In this document: positions 51,680 to 61,765 of the stretch, piece by piece
How the letters are laid out: the number at the start of each line of letters is the position of its first letter
Numbering within the stretch: the first letter of the stretch is position 1
The notes under the pieces: generated by a model
Seen by the model: the letters and a program-made list of their open reading frames with translations, nothing else
Databases searched by the model: none
Told to the model about the DNA's origin: nothing
DNA from: Alphaproteobacteria bacterium
GTDB lineage: Bacteria > Pseudomonadota > Alphaproteobacteria > Rhodobacterales > Rhodobacteraceae
NCBI GenBank assembly: GCA_030427145.1
Contig: JAUHWT010000009.1
Span: forward strand, 1 to 64,000
Direction: 5' to 3'
Length of the DNA: 64,000 nucleotides
Program-made: the position numbers and the translations under genes

Positions 51680-53605
51680 TCATCCGTCGCCATGGAAGAA
51701 GCCGTATACCGCCTCGGCGACAGCGTCCGATATCCCTGGTGCCGCCTTGAGGTCCGCAAGCCCCGCCCGCGTCACCGCCTTGGCCGAACCAAAATGGGCC
51801 AGAAGCGCCCGTTTTCGGGCCGGTCCGACCCCTGGGACCTCATCCAGCGGCGTCGCCCGCGTCTGCGCCGCGCGTTTCGTCCGGTGCGCGCCAATCGCGA
51901 ACCTGTGAGCCTCATCCCTCAAACGCTGAATGAAATACAATACCGGGTCGCGATGCCCGAGCGCCATGGGCCGCTTTCCAGGGCGGTAAAACTCCTCCTT
52001 GCCCGCATCCCGGTCCTCGCCCTTGGCCACGCCGATCAGCGTCACATCTTCCACCCCTATTTCCGCAAGCGCCTCCTGCGCCGCCGACAACTGCCCGGCA
52101 CCCCCGTCGATCAGAACAAGGTCCGGCCAGGTATCCCCCGTGCGCTCCGGGTCCTCCCGCACCAGCCGCGAAAACCGTCGGGTCAGGACCTCGCGCATCA
52201 TCCCGAAGTCATCGCCCGGCGTGATCTCCGTCGATTTGATGTTGAACTTGCGGTACTGGGATTTGATCATCCCTTCCGGCCCGGCGACGATCATGCCACC
52301 CACCGCGTTCGTGCCCATGATGTGGCTGTTGTCGTAAACCTCGATGCGCTCCGGTGGCCCGTCCAGGTCAAACGCCTCGGCCAGTTTCTCGAGCAAGGCC
52401 GCCTGGCTCGCGCTTTCGGCCATACGCCTTGCCAGCGCCTCCCGGGCGTTCCGCACGGCATACTCGACCAGCTGGGCCTTCTCACCGCGCTGCGGCACCA
52501 GAATCTTCACCTGCCGTTCCAGCTGCGCCGAGAGAGCACTTTCGAGCAGATCGCGGTTCGCGACCTCCAGGTTCAGTAGCAGCATCCGCGCCGGAGCCTT
52601 GTTGCCATAAAACTGCCCGAGGAATGCCTCCAGGATCTCATCCGGCTCCGCCCCTGCGCCCGTCTTCGGAAAATACGCCCGGTTACCCCAGTTCTGGTTG
52701 GCACGGATGAAGAACACCTGCACGCAGGCATTGCCGCCCTCCTGATGCAGGGCAATCACATCCGCCTCGGTCACGTTCTCCGGATTGATGCCCTGATTGG
52801 CCTGAACATTGGTCAGCGCCCGGATCCGGTCACGCAGCGCCGCCGCCCGTTCGTATTCCATCGCTTTGGCGGCTTCGGCCATCTCATCCGCCAGTTGTTT
52901 CTGGATGCGCGTCGACCGGCCCGTCAGGAACATCGTAGCGTCCTCGACGAGGTCGCCGTAGTCTTTTTCCGATATGTACCCCATGCACGGCGCACTGCAC
53001 CGTTTGATCTGGTAAAGCAGGCAGGGACGCGACCGGCTCTCAAACATGGAATCGGAACAGTTGCGCAGCAGGAACGCCTTCTGAAGCTGGTTCAGGGTCC
53101 GGTTCACACTGCCGGCCGAGGCAAACGGTCCAAAAAACCGCCCCTTCTCCTTTCGCAGACCCCGGTGCTTTTTGATCTGCGGATAGGGGTGGTCCCCGGT
53201 CAGCAGAATGTTGGGGAAACTCTTGTCGTCCCGAAGCAGTACATTGTACCGGGGTTTCAACTGTTTGATCAGATTCTGCTCAAGCAGCAGCGCCTCGGTT
53301 TCCGTCTCCGTCGTGAGAAACATCATGGAGGCGGTGGCGGAGATCATTCTACCAATGCGCGAACTGTGACCCGTTGGCTTGGCGTAGGAGGCAACCCTGC
53401 GTTTCAGGTTGCGGGCCTTGCCAACATAGAGTACTGCACCCGTACGATCGAGCATCCGGTACACACCCGGACTGTCATCCAGGCGCTTGAGGTAATCCCG
53501 TATTACCAGGTGCCCCGTCGGTGCGTCCGACTCCCTCTGCCCCTCCTCCACGAAGGCCTCTCCACCGAGGCCCTGATTGAGCGATTCCGACTCGTCTCTA
53601 CCCAT
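51680..53605 (-). CDS. uvrC: UvrC excision endonuclease
   Basis: UvrC makes the two incisions of nucleotide excision repair. Order of domains: GIY-YIG nuclease ([19 protein letters not shown]), cysteine-rich segment ([13 protein letters not shown]), UVR domain binding UvrB ([16 protein letters not shown]), RNase H-like 5' nuclease ([19 protein letters not shown] and [18 protein letters not shown]), and a C-terminal helix-hairpin-helix pair ([17 protein letters not shown]). The 641-residue length is normal. I start it at ATG 53605 ([11 protein letters not shown]), as the upstream frame has no family match. Confidence 0.97.
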   Translation of the reverse strand: MGRDESESLNQGLGGEAFVEEGQRESDAPTGHLVIRDYLKRLDDSPGVYRMLDRTGAVLYVGKARNLKRRVASYAKPTGHSSRIGRMISATASMMFLTTETETEALLLEQNLIKQLKPRYNVLLRDDKSFPNILLTGDHPYPQIKKHRGLRKEKGRFFGPFASAGSVNRTLNQLQKAFLLRNCSDSMFESRSRPCLLYQIKRCSAPCMGYISEKDYGDLVEDATMFLTGRSTRIQKQLADEMAEAAKAMEYERAAALRDRIRALTNVQANQGINPENVTEADVIALHQEGGNACVQVFFIRANQNWGNRAYFPKTGAGAEPDEILEAFLGQFYGNKAPARMLLLNLEVANRDLLESALSAQLERQVKILVPQRGEKAQLVEYAVRNAREALARRMAESASQAALLEKLAEAFDLDGPPERIEVYDNSHIMGTNAVGGMIVAGPEGMIKSQYRKFNIKSTEITPGDDFGMMREVLTRRFSRLVREDPERTGDTWPDLVLIDGGAGQLSAAQEALAEIGVEDVTLIGVAKGEDRDAGKEEFYRPGKRPMALGHRDPVLYFIQRLRDEAHRFAIGAHRTKRAAQTRATPLDEVPGVGPARKRALLAHFGSAKAVTRAGLADLKAAPGISDAVAEAVYGFFHGDG

Positions 53606-53915
53606 GATTGATTCGAACGCCCCCCTGCCAGGATTCAGGATGCTCCACAAGAGAAAAGCTGCCCACAGAATCTGTGGATAAGTCTGTTGGGAACTTCCCG
53701 TGAGCAGGGTTTTTCCCTGTATTGTAAAAGGATTTTAAAGATTGCTCACTTTTTAGGCAAATTTTCAAGTTGCTGATACTAAACGATAATTTGGGATACG
53801 TTTTGTAAATTTCTGGAATCATTGACAGAATCAACACAGCAATGTGACAGGCGACCGCGGGGTGGAAAAGTCAATGTACCCCCGACCAAAACCGTACAAA
53901 AACCGGCCTTCGCCG
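53606..53915. other. Intergenic region upstream of uvrC
   Basis: This stretch of 310 bases is AT-rich near 53690-53850 and presumably holds the uvrC promoter. A small open frame on the minus strand (53598-53837) has no ribosome-binding site or recognisable sequence. No LexA box of the GTTC-N7-GTTC type was found. Confidence 0.5.
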
Positions 53916-54707
53916 CTACTCCACGCCAAGCACATCCGGCGTCCTCCAGGCGAGGTGCTGCCCCCCGTCAATGCAGAGCAGCTGCCCCGTCAGACCGGGG
54001 CTTTCGAGAATGTAGCCGAGCGTGCGGCAAATCTCTCCAGGATCGGTTCCGCGTTCCAGTACAGTCGCGGCCCGCTGGGTTTTGAAATTACGCTCCGTCT
54101 GACGGGCGCCTTTCAAGGTCGGACCAGGACCGATCGCGTTCACCCTGACATCCGGCGCCAGGCCCTGCGCGGCCGTCACCGTCATGGCCCACAGACCCAT
54201 CTTGGCTATCGTATAAGTTGAAAATTCGGGCGTCAGCTTCCGCACCCGCATATCCACCATGTTCACGACACAATTACGCGCGACAGGCTCATCGTTTGCG
54301 TCTCGGGCACCCTTTTCAGCCTGCGCCGCAAACGCCTGGGTCAGTTCATATGGCGCCCGCAGGTTGGACCCCACATGCCGGTCCCAGCTTTCCCATGTCG
54401 CGGTTTGAATCGTGTCATGCTCAAAAATGGAGGCGTTGTTGATCAGGATGCTCAGGGGCCGTCCAAGGCCACCAGCCGCCTTCGGAACCACGCGCGCCGT
54501 TTCCTCACGGCTGAGCAGATCCGCCTGAATGGTACAGGCCCGCACACCCATCCCTCTGGCCTCTTCAGCCACGGCCTCAGCCGCCTCCCGGCTGCTGTTG
54601 TAGTGAATGGCCACATCCACGCCCCGGTCAGCAAGATACAGCACCATGGCACGGCCCAGCCTCTGAGCCCCGCCAGTTACCAGCGCCGCACCATCCAAAC
54701 CGGTCAT
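53916..54707 (-). CDS. Short-chain dehydrogenase, pteridine-reductase-like
   Basis: This 263-residue NAD(P)-dependent enzyme has TGGAQRLGRAMV at the cofactor site, which fits the TGxxxRxG pattern of pteridine reductases (PTR1/FolM) better than the usual TGxxxGxG. It also has LINNASIFEHDT and the catalytic YTIAK. It may reduce a dihydropterin, but other short-chain substrates are possible. The ATG at 54707 overlaps the antiporter stop as ATGA. It lies upstream of the uvrC-pgsA-moaDE group. Confidence 0.85.
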   Translation of the reverse strand: MTGLDGAALVTGGAQRLGRAMVLYLADRGVDVAIHYNSSREAAEAVAEEARGMGVRACTIQADLLSREETARVVPKAAGGLGRPLSILINNASIFEHDTIQTATWESWDRHVGSNLRAPYELTQAFAAQAEKGARDANDEPVARNCVVNMVDMRVRKLTPEFSTYTIAKMGLWAMTVTAAQGLAPDVRVNAIGPGPTLKGARQTERNFKTQRAATVLERGTDPGEICRTLGYILESPGLTGQLLCIDGGQHLAWRTPDVLGVE

Positions 54708-55651
54708 GCCACACTTCCCTGCTGAAACAGAACGACCATGTAGCCAACATAGGCTACCAGAAACGCGATCCCGGCCCGCCGTCCGATGCGTATGCCCCGC
54801 ACCACAAACGGCCCCAGTATCAGCGCACAGACCAGCATGACCCACAGATCGCGGTCAAGAAACTCCGGCGCGATCTCGATGGGTCCGAACAAACTTGTGA
54901 CGCCCAGGATCGACAGAATGTTAAAGAGGTTCGACCCCAGCACGTTGCCAATCACAACATCCGCCTGTTTGCGGATCGCCGCCATCGTCGTCGTCGCGAG
55001 TTCGGGCAGCGACGTTCCAATCGCAACCATGGTCAAACCTATGACGGAGTCGGAAATGCCAAAATGAACGGCGATCTCCGTCGCCCCAACGATCAGCAGA
55101 TGCGCCCCAAGCGGAAGCCCCACGATCCCCGCGACAAGATAGGCCAGCGTCTTCGGCAGCGGAATGATATGGTTCATATCGCCGAGCTCCTGCTCGACCT
55201 CGCCGGGATGCTCCCGCGCGGACCGGACCATGTCAAAAATCATCAAACCAAACAGCACCAGCAGAACCGCAGCGTGCCAGAAATGCAGCGGCCCCAGCCA
55301 ACACAGGGCGATGAGCAGGAATGACGCCCCAACCATCTGTACATAGTTGCGGTTACAGCCCGAATCCGAGGTCGGAATACCCGAAATAATCGCCGGCACC
55401 CCAAGCACCAGCAGGATGTTGGCAATGTTGCTGCCCACCACATTACCCACGGCAATGCCAGGCAGACCGTTCAGCGCCGCATTCACGCCAATCAGAAGTT
55501 CAGGCGCGGATGTCCCAAATGCTACAACCGTCAGGGCCACAATAAACGCCGGCACATTCATCCTAAGGCTCAGCGCCACGGCCCCACGGACCAGCATGTC
55601 ACCGCCAACCAGCAGGATCACCAGACCGGCGACCGCTATCACAATATCCAT
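54704..55651 (-). CDS. Ca2+/Na+ (cation) antiporter, CaCA family (YrbG-like)
   Basis: This 315-residue, ten-helix membrane protein contains the two inverted alpha repeats of the CaCA superfamily: VAFGTSAPELLIGVNAALNG with VGNVVGSNIANILLVLG, and VAIGTSLPELATTTMAAIRK with IGNVLGSNLFNILSILG. The two acidic residues in the ELx repeats bind the cation. It exchanges Ca2+ for Na+ or H+. The gene's end overlaps the next start as ATGA. Confidence 0.92.
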   Translation of the reverse strand: MDIVIAVAGLVILLVGGDMLVRGAVALSLRMNVPAFIVALTVVAFGTSAPELLIGVNAALNGLPGIAVGNVVGSNIANILLVLGVPAIISGIPTSDSGCNRNYVQMVGASFLLIALCWLGPLHFWHAAVLLVLFGLMIFDMVRSAREHPGEVEQELGDMNHIIPLPKTLAYLVAGIVGLPLGAHLLIVGATEIAVHFGISDSVIGLTMVAIGTSLPELATTTMAAIRKQADVVIGNVLGSNLFNILSILGVTSLFGPIEIAPEFLDRDLWVMLVCALILGPFVVRGIRIGRRAGIAFLVAYVGYMVVLFQQGSVA

Positions 55652-55672
55652 GAGAGAAGACCTCGGTTTACC

Positions 55673-55870
55673 TCAGGATCTGGAATCGCCGGACCCCCCG
55701 CAATTGCATGGCGAGTCCCCAACCAGATAGGTGCCGCACTTCGGACACTTGACGGCCGACTTTATCACGGGGCCGTCCTTCTTCTTGGGTTTTGAGATGG
55801 AACGAAACCGGCCTGTCATTCCCAACAGCCCGATCAGGACAAGAAACAGCAGGACGATTTTGATGATCAC
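55673..55870 (-). CDS. Small membrane protein with zinc ribbon
   Basis: This 65-residue protein begins at GTG 55870, overlapping the S49 peptidase stop as GTGA. It has one membrane helix (IIKIVLLFLVLIGLLGM) and then a basic linker and CPKCGTYLVGDSPCNC, a four-cysteine zinc ribbon ending in a glycine-serine tail. It is likely cytoplasmic on the ribbon side. Function unknown; coupling to the peptidase suggests a shared membrane role. Confidence 0.75.
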   Translation of the reverse strand: MIIKIVLLFLVLIGLLGMTGRFRSISKPKKKDGPVIKSAVKCPKCGTYLVGDSPCNCGGSGDSRS

Positions 55871-56679
55871 GGCGCCTGCACCCCAAACCGCGCCCACACG
55901 GCACGGTCCTCCGCGTCCGACAGGACGTCCGACACACCCGGCAATCCAAACCGCCGGAACAGCGGCCGCTTCGGCCGGACCACGTTGAACCGGACCTTGT
56001 CGCCGTAGAGCTTCTTCATGGTTGGCACCAGATGCCCCATCCCGTCGGCCAGTCCAACATCAATGGCATCCTGGCCAACCCAGATTTCACCGGTGAAAAG
56101 ATTCTCTCCGCTCAGACGTTCCCCGCGTCGCGAGCGGACCTGTTCGATGAAGTTGTCGTGGATGACCTTCTGGATCTTTTTGATGCGCCCGACATCCTCT
56201 TCCCGCACGGGACGGAAGGGATCGAGCATGCTCTTGTCCTCGCCCGCCGTATAGACCCGACGCTCCACACCCTTGCGCTCCATGAACTCATGGAACCCGA
56301 AAGAGGCGGAAATGACGCCGATGGAGCCGACGATACTGCTTGGATCGATATGAATGCGGTCCGCCGCCGTCGCGAGCCAGTACCCGCCGGACGCGGCAAC
56401 ATCCTCAACAAACGCATGAACGGGAATGTTTTTTTCGTCAGCCAGCCGCCGGATACGTGCGGTGATGAGGCTCGACTGCACCGGGCTTCCGCCAGGTGAA
56501 TTGATCGACAGCGCCACGGCTTTCGGCTTGCCCTTGCTGAAGGCCGCCTCAATCACCGAAGCAAGCGCCGCATCGCTCAGGCTCTGGCCGCCAGGACGGG
56601 CACCGCTGCTGATAACGCCCTCAAGGCGCACAACGGTAACGGTATCCTGTCGACGAAATCGTTTGAACGGGTTTTCCAT
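55867..56679 (-). CDS. sppA: Membrane-associated S49 peptidase (SppA/SohB family)
   Basis: This 270-residue serine protease of the signal-peptide-peptidase A family has SINSPGGSPVQSSLIT and DVAASGGYWLATAADRI, which includes the nucleophile serine, and the VGSIGVISA segment. A lysine general base lies in the EFMERKGVERRVYTAGEDKS region. A clear N-terminal membrane helix is not seen in the frame from ATG 56679. An earlier start at 56766 is possible. The ending overlaps the zinc-ribbon gene. It probably degrades signal peptides or damaged membrane proteins. Confidence 0.88.
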   Translation of the reverse strand: MENPFKRFRRQDTVTVVRLEGVISSGARPGGQSLSDAALASVIEAAFSKGKPKAVALSINSPGGSPVQSSLITARIRRLADEKNIPVHAFVEDVAASGGYWLATAADRIHIDPSSIVGSIGVISASFGFHEFMERKGVERRVYTAGEDKSMLDPFRPVREEDVGRIKKIQKVIHDNFIEQVRSRRGERLSGENLFTGEIWVGQDAIDVGLADGMGHLVPTMKKLYGDKVRFNVVRPKRPLFRRFGLPGVSDVLSDAEDRAVWARFGVQAP

Positions 56680-56781
56680 CACTCCGATGTAGGGGAGGGA
56701 TTCAGGCCATACAAGTAGATAGCGGAAGACAGTGGCAACCCGCCGCCGACTGTTCCGCGCAAACAACGTCCCAAAAGGGAC

Positions 56782-56813
56782 AAAGCCCCGTCGGTATCAC
56801 CGATCGGGGCTTT
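56782..56813 (-). terminator. Terminator downstream of the repeat protein gene
   Basis: AAAGCCCCG and CGGGGCTTT enclose an inner TCGGT/ACCGA pairing. It lies about 42 bases past the stop of the leftward gene at 56855 and before sppA. Confidence 0.8.
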
Positions 56814-56854
56814 GATCTGGTCGTACGCTTTTGGATGGTCGTACGCACGACAAC

Positions 56855-57295
56855 TTAATAGGCGTCTCCTACGCGCTGCTGGTCGTGCACGGAACGGCCA
56901 CGGTTGTATTTTGCGGCAACGATCTCGTTCAGCGTCAAACCTTCAGCTTCTTCCTGGGTCAGACCGGCGGAAGCGATAAGCTGGGCATGTGCGGAGGCGT
57001 CAAAGTTGGCAGCGCGGCTTGCGGCAACGGCAGCGGTGTCAGGAGCCTGAGCCTGGATGTCAGTCTGGCTTTTGCCACGGTTGTAGTTCTCGATGGCGAG
57101 CGCCAGGCCTTCGGAAGTTCCGCTGTTCGGTTTAACAACGGCCTGCTGGTCGTGCAGGGATTTACCGTTGTTGTAGCTGACGGCGGCAACCTGCTCGAGG
57201 GTCAGACCTTCGGTGGTCTGCGGACCGGCAAATGCGGGTGCGGTGGCGGAGATTGCGACGAGGGCTGCGATAGCGGCTGCGAAATTGCGGTTCAT
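56855..57295 (-). CDS. Secreted protein with three internal repeats
   Basis: The 146-residue protein has a clear Sec signal peptide (MNRNFAAAIAALVAISATAPAFA, shown here only as hydrophobic core AAAIAALVAISATAPAFA). The mature part contains three related units starting EGL(T/A)L and containing YN(N/R)GKS/GRS with D-x-Q or DIQ: residues about 29-50, 62-82 and 117-140. There are no cysteines and no transmembrane region after the signal, so it is periplasmic or extracellular. AAGGAAA precedes the ATG. It appears monocistronic with its own terminator. I cannot assign a function. Confidence 0.75.
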   Translation of the reverse strand: MNRNFAAAIAALVAISATAPAFAGPQTTEGLTLEQVAAVSYNNGKSLHDQQAVVKPNSGTSEGLALAIENYNRGKSQTDIQAQAPDTAAVAASRAANFDASAHAQLIASAGLTQEEAEGLTLNEIVAAKYNRGRSVHDQQRVGDAY

Positions 57296-57534
57296 GACTC
57301 TGTTTCCTTATTCTCAGTGTTTCTGTGAGCCACCCAGATTTTGTTTTCCGTTCCGGGCGACGACATCCGTAGTGGCTGTCTGGGAAACAATTAGGAACAG
57401 ATGGACAAATTGTTTCCCCCTATCACGGACGAGTGTTCAAACTTCACTCCTCCGTGAAAGAGGCCCCTTCCACACTTGAAAACAGGCTGGGAAACGCAGT
57501 GCCGAAACCGGCCGCGACCGCGGGTATTCCGCCC

Positions 57535-59190
57535 CTAGCGGTCGCTCTCCCGCCAGCGGGGATTGATCCAGTGCCCGGTGTTCATCGCAGCCAGCGGCGC
57601 ACGCCCCAGGATGTGATCCGACGCCTTCTCCCCCACCATGATTGACGGCCCGTTAAGGTTGCCATTGGTGATCTGCGGAAAGACCGAACTGTCCGCAACG
57701 CGGAGCCCGTCAACGCCAATCACCCGGCATTCCGGATCGACCACCGCATCCGGATCGTCCCGCCGCCCCATGCGTGCCGTACAGCTGGGATGGTACGCGC
57801 TTTCCACATGCTCCCGCAGGAAACCGTCAAGCTCGTCATCGCTCTGAAGATCCGCACCCGGCTGAATCTCCCGCCCCGCATAAGGCGCAAACGCATCCTG
57901 GTCGAAAATCTCGCGCGTCAGGCGGATGCAACGCCGGAAATCGACCCAGTCCTGCTCGGTACTCATATAGTTGAACAGGATCCTGGGCGCGTCCATCGGA
58001 TCACTGGACGCCAGGGAAATCCGCCCCCGCGACGGCGACCGCATCGGCCCCACATGGGCCTGGAACCCGTGTCCCTTCACCGCCGACTTTCCATCGTACC
58101 GAACCGCCAGCGGCAGAAAGTGATACTGAATGTCCGGATACTCGACACCTGCCCGTGACCTTACGAAAGCCGCGGACTCAAACTGGTTCGAGGTCCCGAG
58201 GCCCTTCTTGAGGAACAGCCACTGCGCCCCGATCGCCAGCCGCGCGGGCCAGTTGTAGTATTTGTACAACGAAACCGGCTTCAGACTTTCCATCTGCATG
58301 TAGATTTCCAGATGGTCCTGCAGGTTCCCGCCCACGCCAGGACGGTCCGCGACCACGTCAATTCCATGCTCCGCCAGATGCGCCGCCGGTCCGATCCCCG
58401 AGAGCATCAGGATTTTTGGGGTATTAATGGACGAGGCCGCCACAATGACCTCCCGCCGCGCCGTCACCGTACTGCGCTGCTCCCCCTGACGAATTTCCAC
58501 GCCGACCGCGCGTCCATCGCGGATAACAACACGCTCGGCAAAACACCGAACCAGGGTCACGTTTGGCCGTTTCAACGCTGGCCTCAGATACGCATTCGCC
58601 GCTGACCAGCGCCGCCCCTTCCAAACGGTCTGCTCCATCGCGCCGAAGCCCTCCTGCTTGATGCCGTTGTAATCCGACGTGGTCTCAAACCCCGCCTGCT
58701 GCCCGGCCTCCACGAAGGCATGATAGAGCGGATTGGTTCTCGGCCCCCGCGTCACATGGAGCGGCCCATCCGTACCGCGGATCCCCGGCTCACCTGGCCC
58801 ATGCCAGGTTTCCATGCGTTTAAAATAGGGCATCACGTCCTTCGCCGCCCAACCCTGCGCCCCCATCTCCGCCCAGGTATCAAAATCCCGCGCGTGCCCC
58901 CGCACATAGACCATGCCGTTGATTGACGACGACCCGCCAATCACCTTGCCCCGCGGCACGACCAAACGGCGCCCGTTCAGATGCGGCTCCGGCTCCGACT
59001 GATACCCCCAGTCATAGCGCGACATGTTCATGGGAAATGACAGGGCGGCTGGCATCTGAATGAACGGCCCCATATCGGTGCCGCCAAACTCGAGCACGAT
59101 TACCGAGTATTTGCCGTCCTCACTCAAACGGTATGCCATTGCCGATCCGGCCGACCCCGAGCCAATGATGACGAAATCCGCCTCCATCAT
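57535..59190 (-). CDS. betA: Choline dehydrogenase
   Basis: BetA oxidises choline to betaine aldehyde at the membrane, feeding glycine betaine synthesis. The 551-residue GMC flavoenzyme begins [20 protein letters not shown], has [20 protein letters not shown], and carries the active-site region [12 protein letters not shown] and [17 protein letters not shown]. Its start overlaps the betI stop as ATGA, making the betI-betA operon. Betaine aldehyde dehydrogenase (betB) is not in the window. Confidence 0.95.
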   Translation of the reverse strand: MMEADFVIIGSGSAGSAMAYRLSEDGKYSVIVLEFGGTDMGPFIQMPAALSFPMNMSRYDWGYQSEPEPHLNGRRLVVPRGKVIGGSSSINGMVYVRGHARDFDTWAEMGAQGWAAKDVMPYFKRMETWHGPGEPGIRGTDGPLHVTRGPRTNPLYHAFVEAGQQAGFETTSDYNGIKQEGFGAMEQTVWKGRRWSAANAYLRPALKRPNVTLVRCFAERVVIRDGRAVGVEIRQGEQRSTVTARREVIVAASSINTPKILMLSGIGPAAHLAEHGIDVVADRPGVGGNLQDHLEIYMQMESLKPVSLYKYYNWPARLAIGAQWLFLKKGLGTSNQFESAAFVRSRAGVEYPDIQYHFLPLAVRYDGKSAVKGHGFQAHVGPMRSPSRGRISLASSDPMDAPRILFNYMSTEQDWVDFRRCIRLTREIFDQDAFAPYAGREIQPGADLQSDDELDGFLREHVESAYHPSCTARMGRRDDPDAVVDPECRVIGVDGLRVADSSVFPQITNGNLNGPSIMVGEKASDHILGRAPLAAMNTGHWINPRWRESDR

Positions 59191-59804
59191 GGCGCCCCTA
59201 CTCCACTGAATTTCTGATTTTCGGCCTGCGTCAGTTCCATATCCACGTAATGCTCCAGCCCCGCCACCGCGGCCCCGGCATCCGGCGGTCCCGACCGCAA
59301 CACCTCCCGCAGATAAACGCCGTCGATATACGCGCCCAGCGCCCCCGCAATACGCTCGGCCTCAGCCCGGCCGGTCAGGTCCCGGAATGCATGGACGAGG
59401 TTTCGGCGCAGCCGCCTGTGATACACGGACAGGAGCCGCGCCGCCCCAGGCGACGACAGCGCCCAGGTGTAGAAGGTCAACCAGGTGTTCACGGTCGAAT
59501 CGTCAAACTGCTCCGGCCCGAAACTGGCCCGCAGGATCGCGGAAATCCGCTCCCGAGGGGTGCCGGCCGATTTCAGCCTTGCCACCACATCCACCCGGAA
59601 CCGCGTCAGAAGATGCCGCATGGTCGCCAGGATCAGATCATCCTTGCCGCCGAAATAATGATGCGCCAGCGCGGGCGAGACCCCGGCCCTGCGCGCAATC
59701 TGCGCAACGGTGACCTCCAGCGATCCCCGCTCGGAAATCTCCAGAAGGGCCGCACCGATCAGGGCCCGTTTCCGGTTTTCAGCAAGGCCAGCACGTGGCG
59801 CCAT
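59187..59804 (-). CDS. betI: BetI, choline-responsive TetR-family repressor
   Basis: BetI represses betaine-synthesis genes until choline is present. The 205-residue protein has the TetR helix-turn-helix with [26 protein letters not shown], close to E. coli BetI. The start ATG 59804 has GGAG seven bases upstream. It is divergent from choXWV, and a palindrome matching a BetI site lies directly upstream at 59821-59842, so it probably controls both operons. Confidence 0.94.
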   Translation of the reverse strand: MAPRAGLAENRKRALIGAALLEISERGSLEVTVAQIARRAGVSPALAHHYFGGKDDLILATMRHLLTRFRVDVVARLKSAGTPRERISAILRASFGPEQFDDSTVNTWLTFYTWALSSPGAARLLSVYHRRLRRNLVHAFRDLTGRAEAERIAGALGAYIDGVYLREVLRSGPPDAGAAVAGLEHYVDMELTQAENQKFSGVGAP

Positions 59805-59820
59805 TGGGCGACTCCAGAAA

Positions 59821-59842
59821 ATTGATTGATCAGTCAATCAAT
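59821..59842. promoter_or_regulatory. BetI operator palindrome
   Basis: ATTGATTGA and TCAATCAAT are perfect inverted nine-base arms around TCAG. A further half-site, TCAATCAATT, occurs at 59863-59872. They sit between betI and choX and resemble known BetI boxes (repeats of TTGATTG/CAATCAA). Confidence 0.8.
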
Positions 59843-59947
59843 AAATCTTACACTTGCGTCCGTCAATCAATTCACGCGACCCTGTGAAGGGGTCTCCGCG
59901 GTGCCTTCCGGCGCTGTGGCCGCTGCTTCGCAACAAGGAGGGAACCA

Positions 59948-60883
59948 ATGAAAAAACTGCTGTCCGCTACCGCACTGATCACGATGACCATGTCCCGGGC
60001 ATTCGCTGCCGACCCGGAATCCTGCGCCACCGTGCGCTTCTCCGACGTGGGCTGGACCGACATCACCGCCACCACCGCCGCCACGGGCACAGTCCTGCGC
60101 GGTCTGGGCTACGAGACGAAAGTCAGCGTCCTGTCCGTTCCCGTCACCTATACGGGCCTGGCCGAGGGCGATATCGACATTTTCCTCGGAAACTGGATGC
60201 CCACCATGGAGGGTGACATCGCCCCCTACCGCGAAGCGGGCACCGTCGACACCGTTCGCGCAAACCTTGAGGGCGCAAAATACACCCTCGCCGTGTCGCA
60301 GAGCCTGGCTGACGAAGGCCTGACCAGCTTCGACAGAATCTCCGAATTCGCCGAGCAGCTTGACGAAAAAATCTACGGCATCGAACCCGGCAATGACGGC
60401 AACCGCCTGATCCAGTCCATGATCGATGAGGACGCCTTCGGCCTTGGCGAATTCGAGGTCGTTGAAAGCTCCGAGCAGGGCATGCTCGCCCAGGCCGCCC
60501 GCGCCGCACGACAGGGTGACGGCATCGTGTTCCTCGGCTGGGAACCGCATCCGATGAACGCCAACCTCGAAATGGCCTATCTTGAGGGCGGTGATGACTG
60601 GTTCGGCCCCAATCTCGGCGGCGCCACCGTCTACACAAACACCCGCGCGGGCTATGTCGACGAATGTCCCAATGTTGGCACTCTGTTAAACAATCTCGAA
60701 TTCTCACTGGCCATGGAAAACGAGATCATGGGCGCGATCCTCAACGATGGCGCCGACCCTGACGAGGCTGCGGCCGCCTGGCTCGCCGCCAACCCAGGGG
60801 TCCTCGACGGCTGGCTCGAGGGCGTCACGACCCTCGACGGCTCCGAAGGCCTCGCCGCCGTCAAATCCTCCCTCGGCCTCTGA
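59948..60883 (+). CDS. choX: Choline ABC transporter substrate-binding protein
   Basis: ChoX is the periplasmic receptor of the high-affinity choline importer. The 311-residue protein has a signal peptide ending in RAFA, the segments VRFSDVGWTDITATTA, IFLGNWMP and IVFLGWEPHPMNANLEM, in which tryptophans form the cation-pi cage for the trimethylammonium group. AAGGAGGGAACCA precedes the ATG. It is followed by choW after 51 bases. Confidence 0.94.
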   Translation: MKKLLSATALITMTMSRAFAADPESCATVRFSDVGWTDITATTAATGTVLRGLGYETKVSVLSVPVTYTGLAEGDIDIFLGNWMPTMEGDIAPYREAGTVDTVRANLEGAKYTLAVSQSLADEGLTSFDRISEFAEQLDEKIYGIEPGNDGNRLIQSMIDEDAFGLGEFEVVESSEQGMLAQAARAARQGDGIVFLGWEPHPMNANLEMAYLEGGDDWFGPNLGGATVYTNTRAGYVDECPNVGTLLNNLEFSLAMENEIMGAILNDGADPDEAAAAWLAANPGVLDGWLEGVTTLDGSEGLAAVKSSLGL

Positions 60884-60934
60884 TAGGGAGGTCCGGCGGC
60901 GAGACACTCACTCCCCGCCGCCGGACCGGCACCC

Positions 60935-61765
60935 ATGACTCGGCTCACCGACCACAAAATCCCCATCGGAAAATGGGCCAGCGACATGGTCGACTGGCTC
61001 ATCATCAATGCCGCCTGGTTTTTCGACAGCCTGGCCGACGGCATCAACGCCCTGATTGACGGGATACTCCTCGTCCTTCAGACCCCCCACCCACTGATCG
61101 TTATCGCCGTATTCGCGGGCATCGCCTGGCTGCTCAGGAAATCCTGGCCCGTGGTCGCTCTCGTCGTGGCGGGATTCCTCTTTATCCTCAACCAGGGCTA
61201 CTGGGAGGAAACCACCGAGACCCTCACCCTCGTGCTCTGCGCCGTTATCGTGTGCATGGGGCTCGGCATTCCCATCGGCATCGCCGCCGCCCATCGGCCG
61301 AGGCTCTACGCCGCCATGCGCCCCGTCCTCGACCTGATGCAGACGCTGCCCACTTTCGTCTACCTGATCCCGGCCATTGTATTTTTCGGCATCGGCATGG
61401 TCCCCGGCCTCGTCGCCACTGCCATTTTCGTCGTGCCCGCCCCCATCCGCCTGACCCATCTCGGCATTTCCTCCACCCCCAAGGAACTGATTGAGGCCGG
61501 CCAGGCCTTCGGCGCAACCCCCTCACAACTTCTGCGCAAGGTTGAGCTGCCCTGGGCCATGCCCCAGATCATGGCCGGTCTGACGCAGACCATTATGCTC
61601 TCCCTCTCGATGGTCGTCATCGCCGCTCTCGTCGGTGCGGACGGGCTTGGCGTCCCCATCGTGCGCGCACTCAACACCGTCAACACCGCCCTTGGCTTTG
61701 AGGCCGGCCTCGTGATCGTCGTCGTCGCCATCGTCCTTGACCGCATGTTCAGGAGGGACGGATGA
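60935..61765 (+). CDS. choW: Choline ABC transporter permease
   Basis: ChoW forms the membrane channel. The 276-residue protein has the BetV/ProW-like six or seven helices and the EAA-type loop ELIEAGQAFGATPSQLLRKVELP near residues 190-212 (given in part). The stop overlaps the choV start by four bases (ATGA). Confidence 0.94.
   Translation: MTRLTDHKIPIGKWASDMVDWLIINAAWFFDSLADGINALIDGILLVLQTPHPLIVIAVFAGIAWLLRKSWPVVALVVAGFLFILNQGYWEETTETLTLVLCAVIVCMGLGIPIGIAAAHRPRLYAAMRPVLDLMQTLPTFVYLIPAIVFFGIGMVPGLVATAIFVVPAPIRLTHLGISSTPKELIEAGQAFGATPSQLLRKVELPWAMPQIMAGLTQTIMLSLSMVVIAALVGADGLGVPIVRALNTVNTALGFEAGLVIVVVAIVLDRMFRRDG

Noticed and set aside
53598-53837. 79-codon open frame upstream of uvrC
   Set aside because: AT-rich, no ribosome-binding site; it overlaps the uvrC start region.
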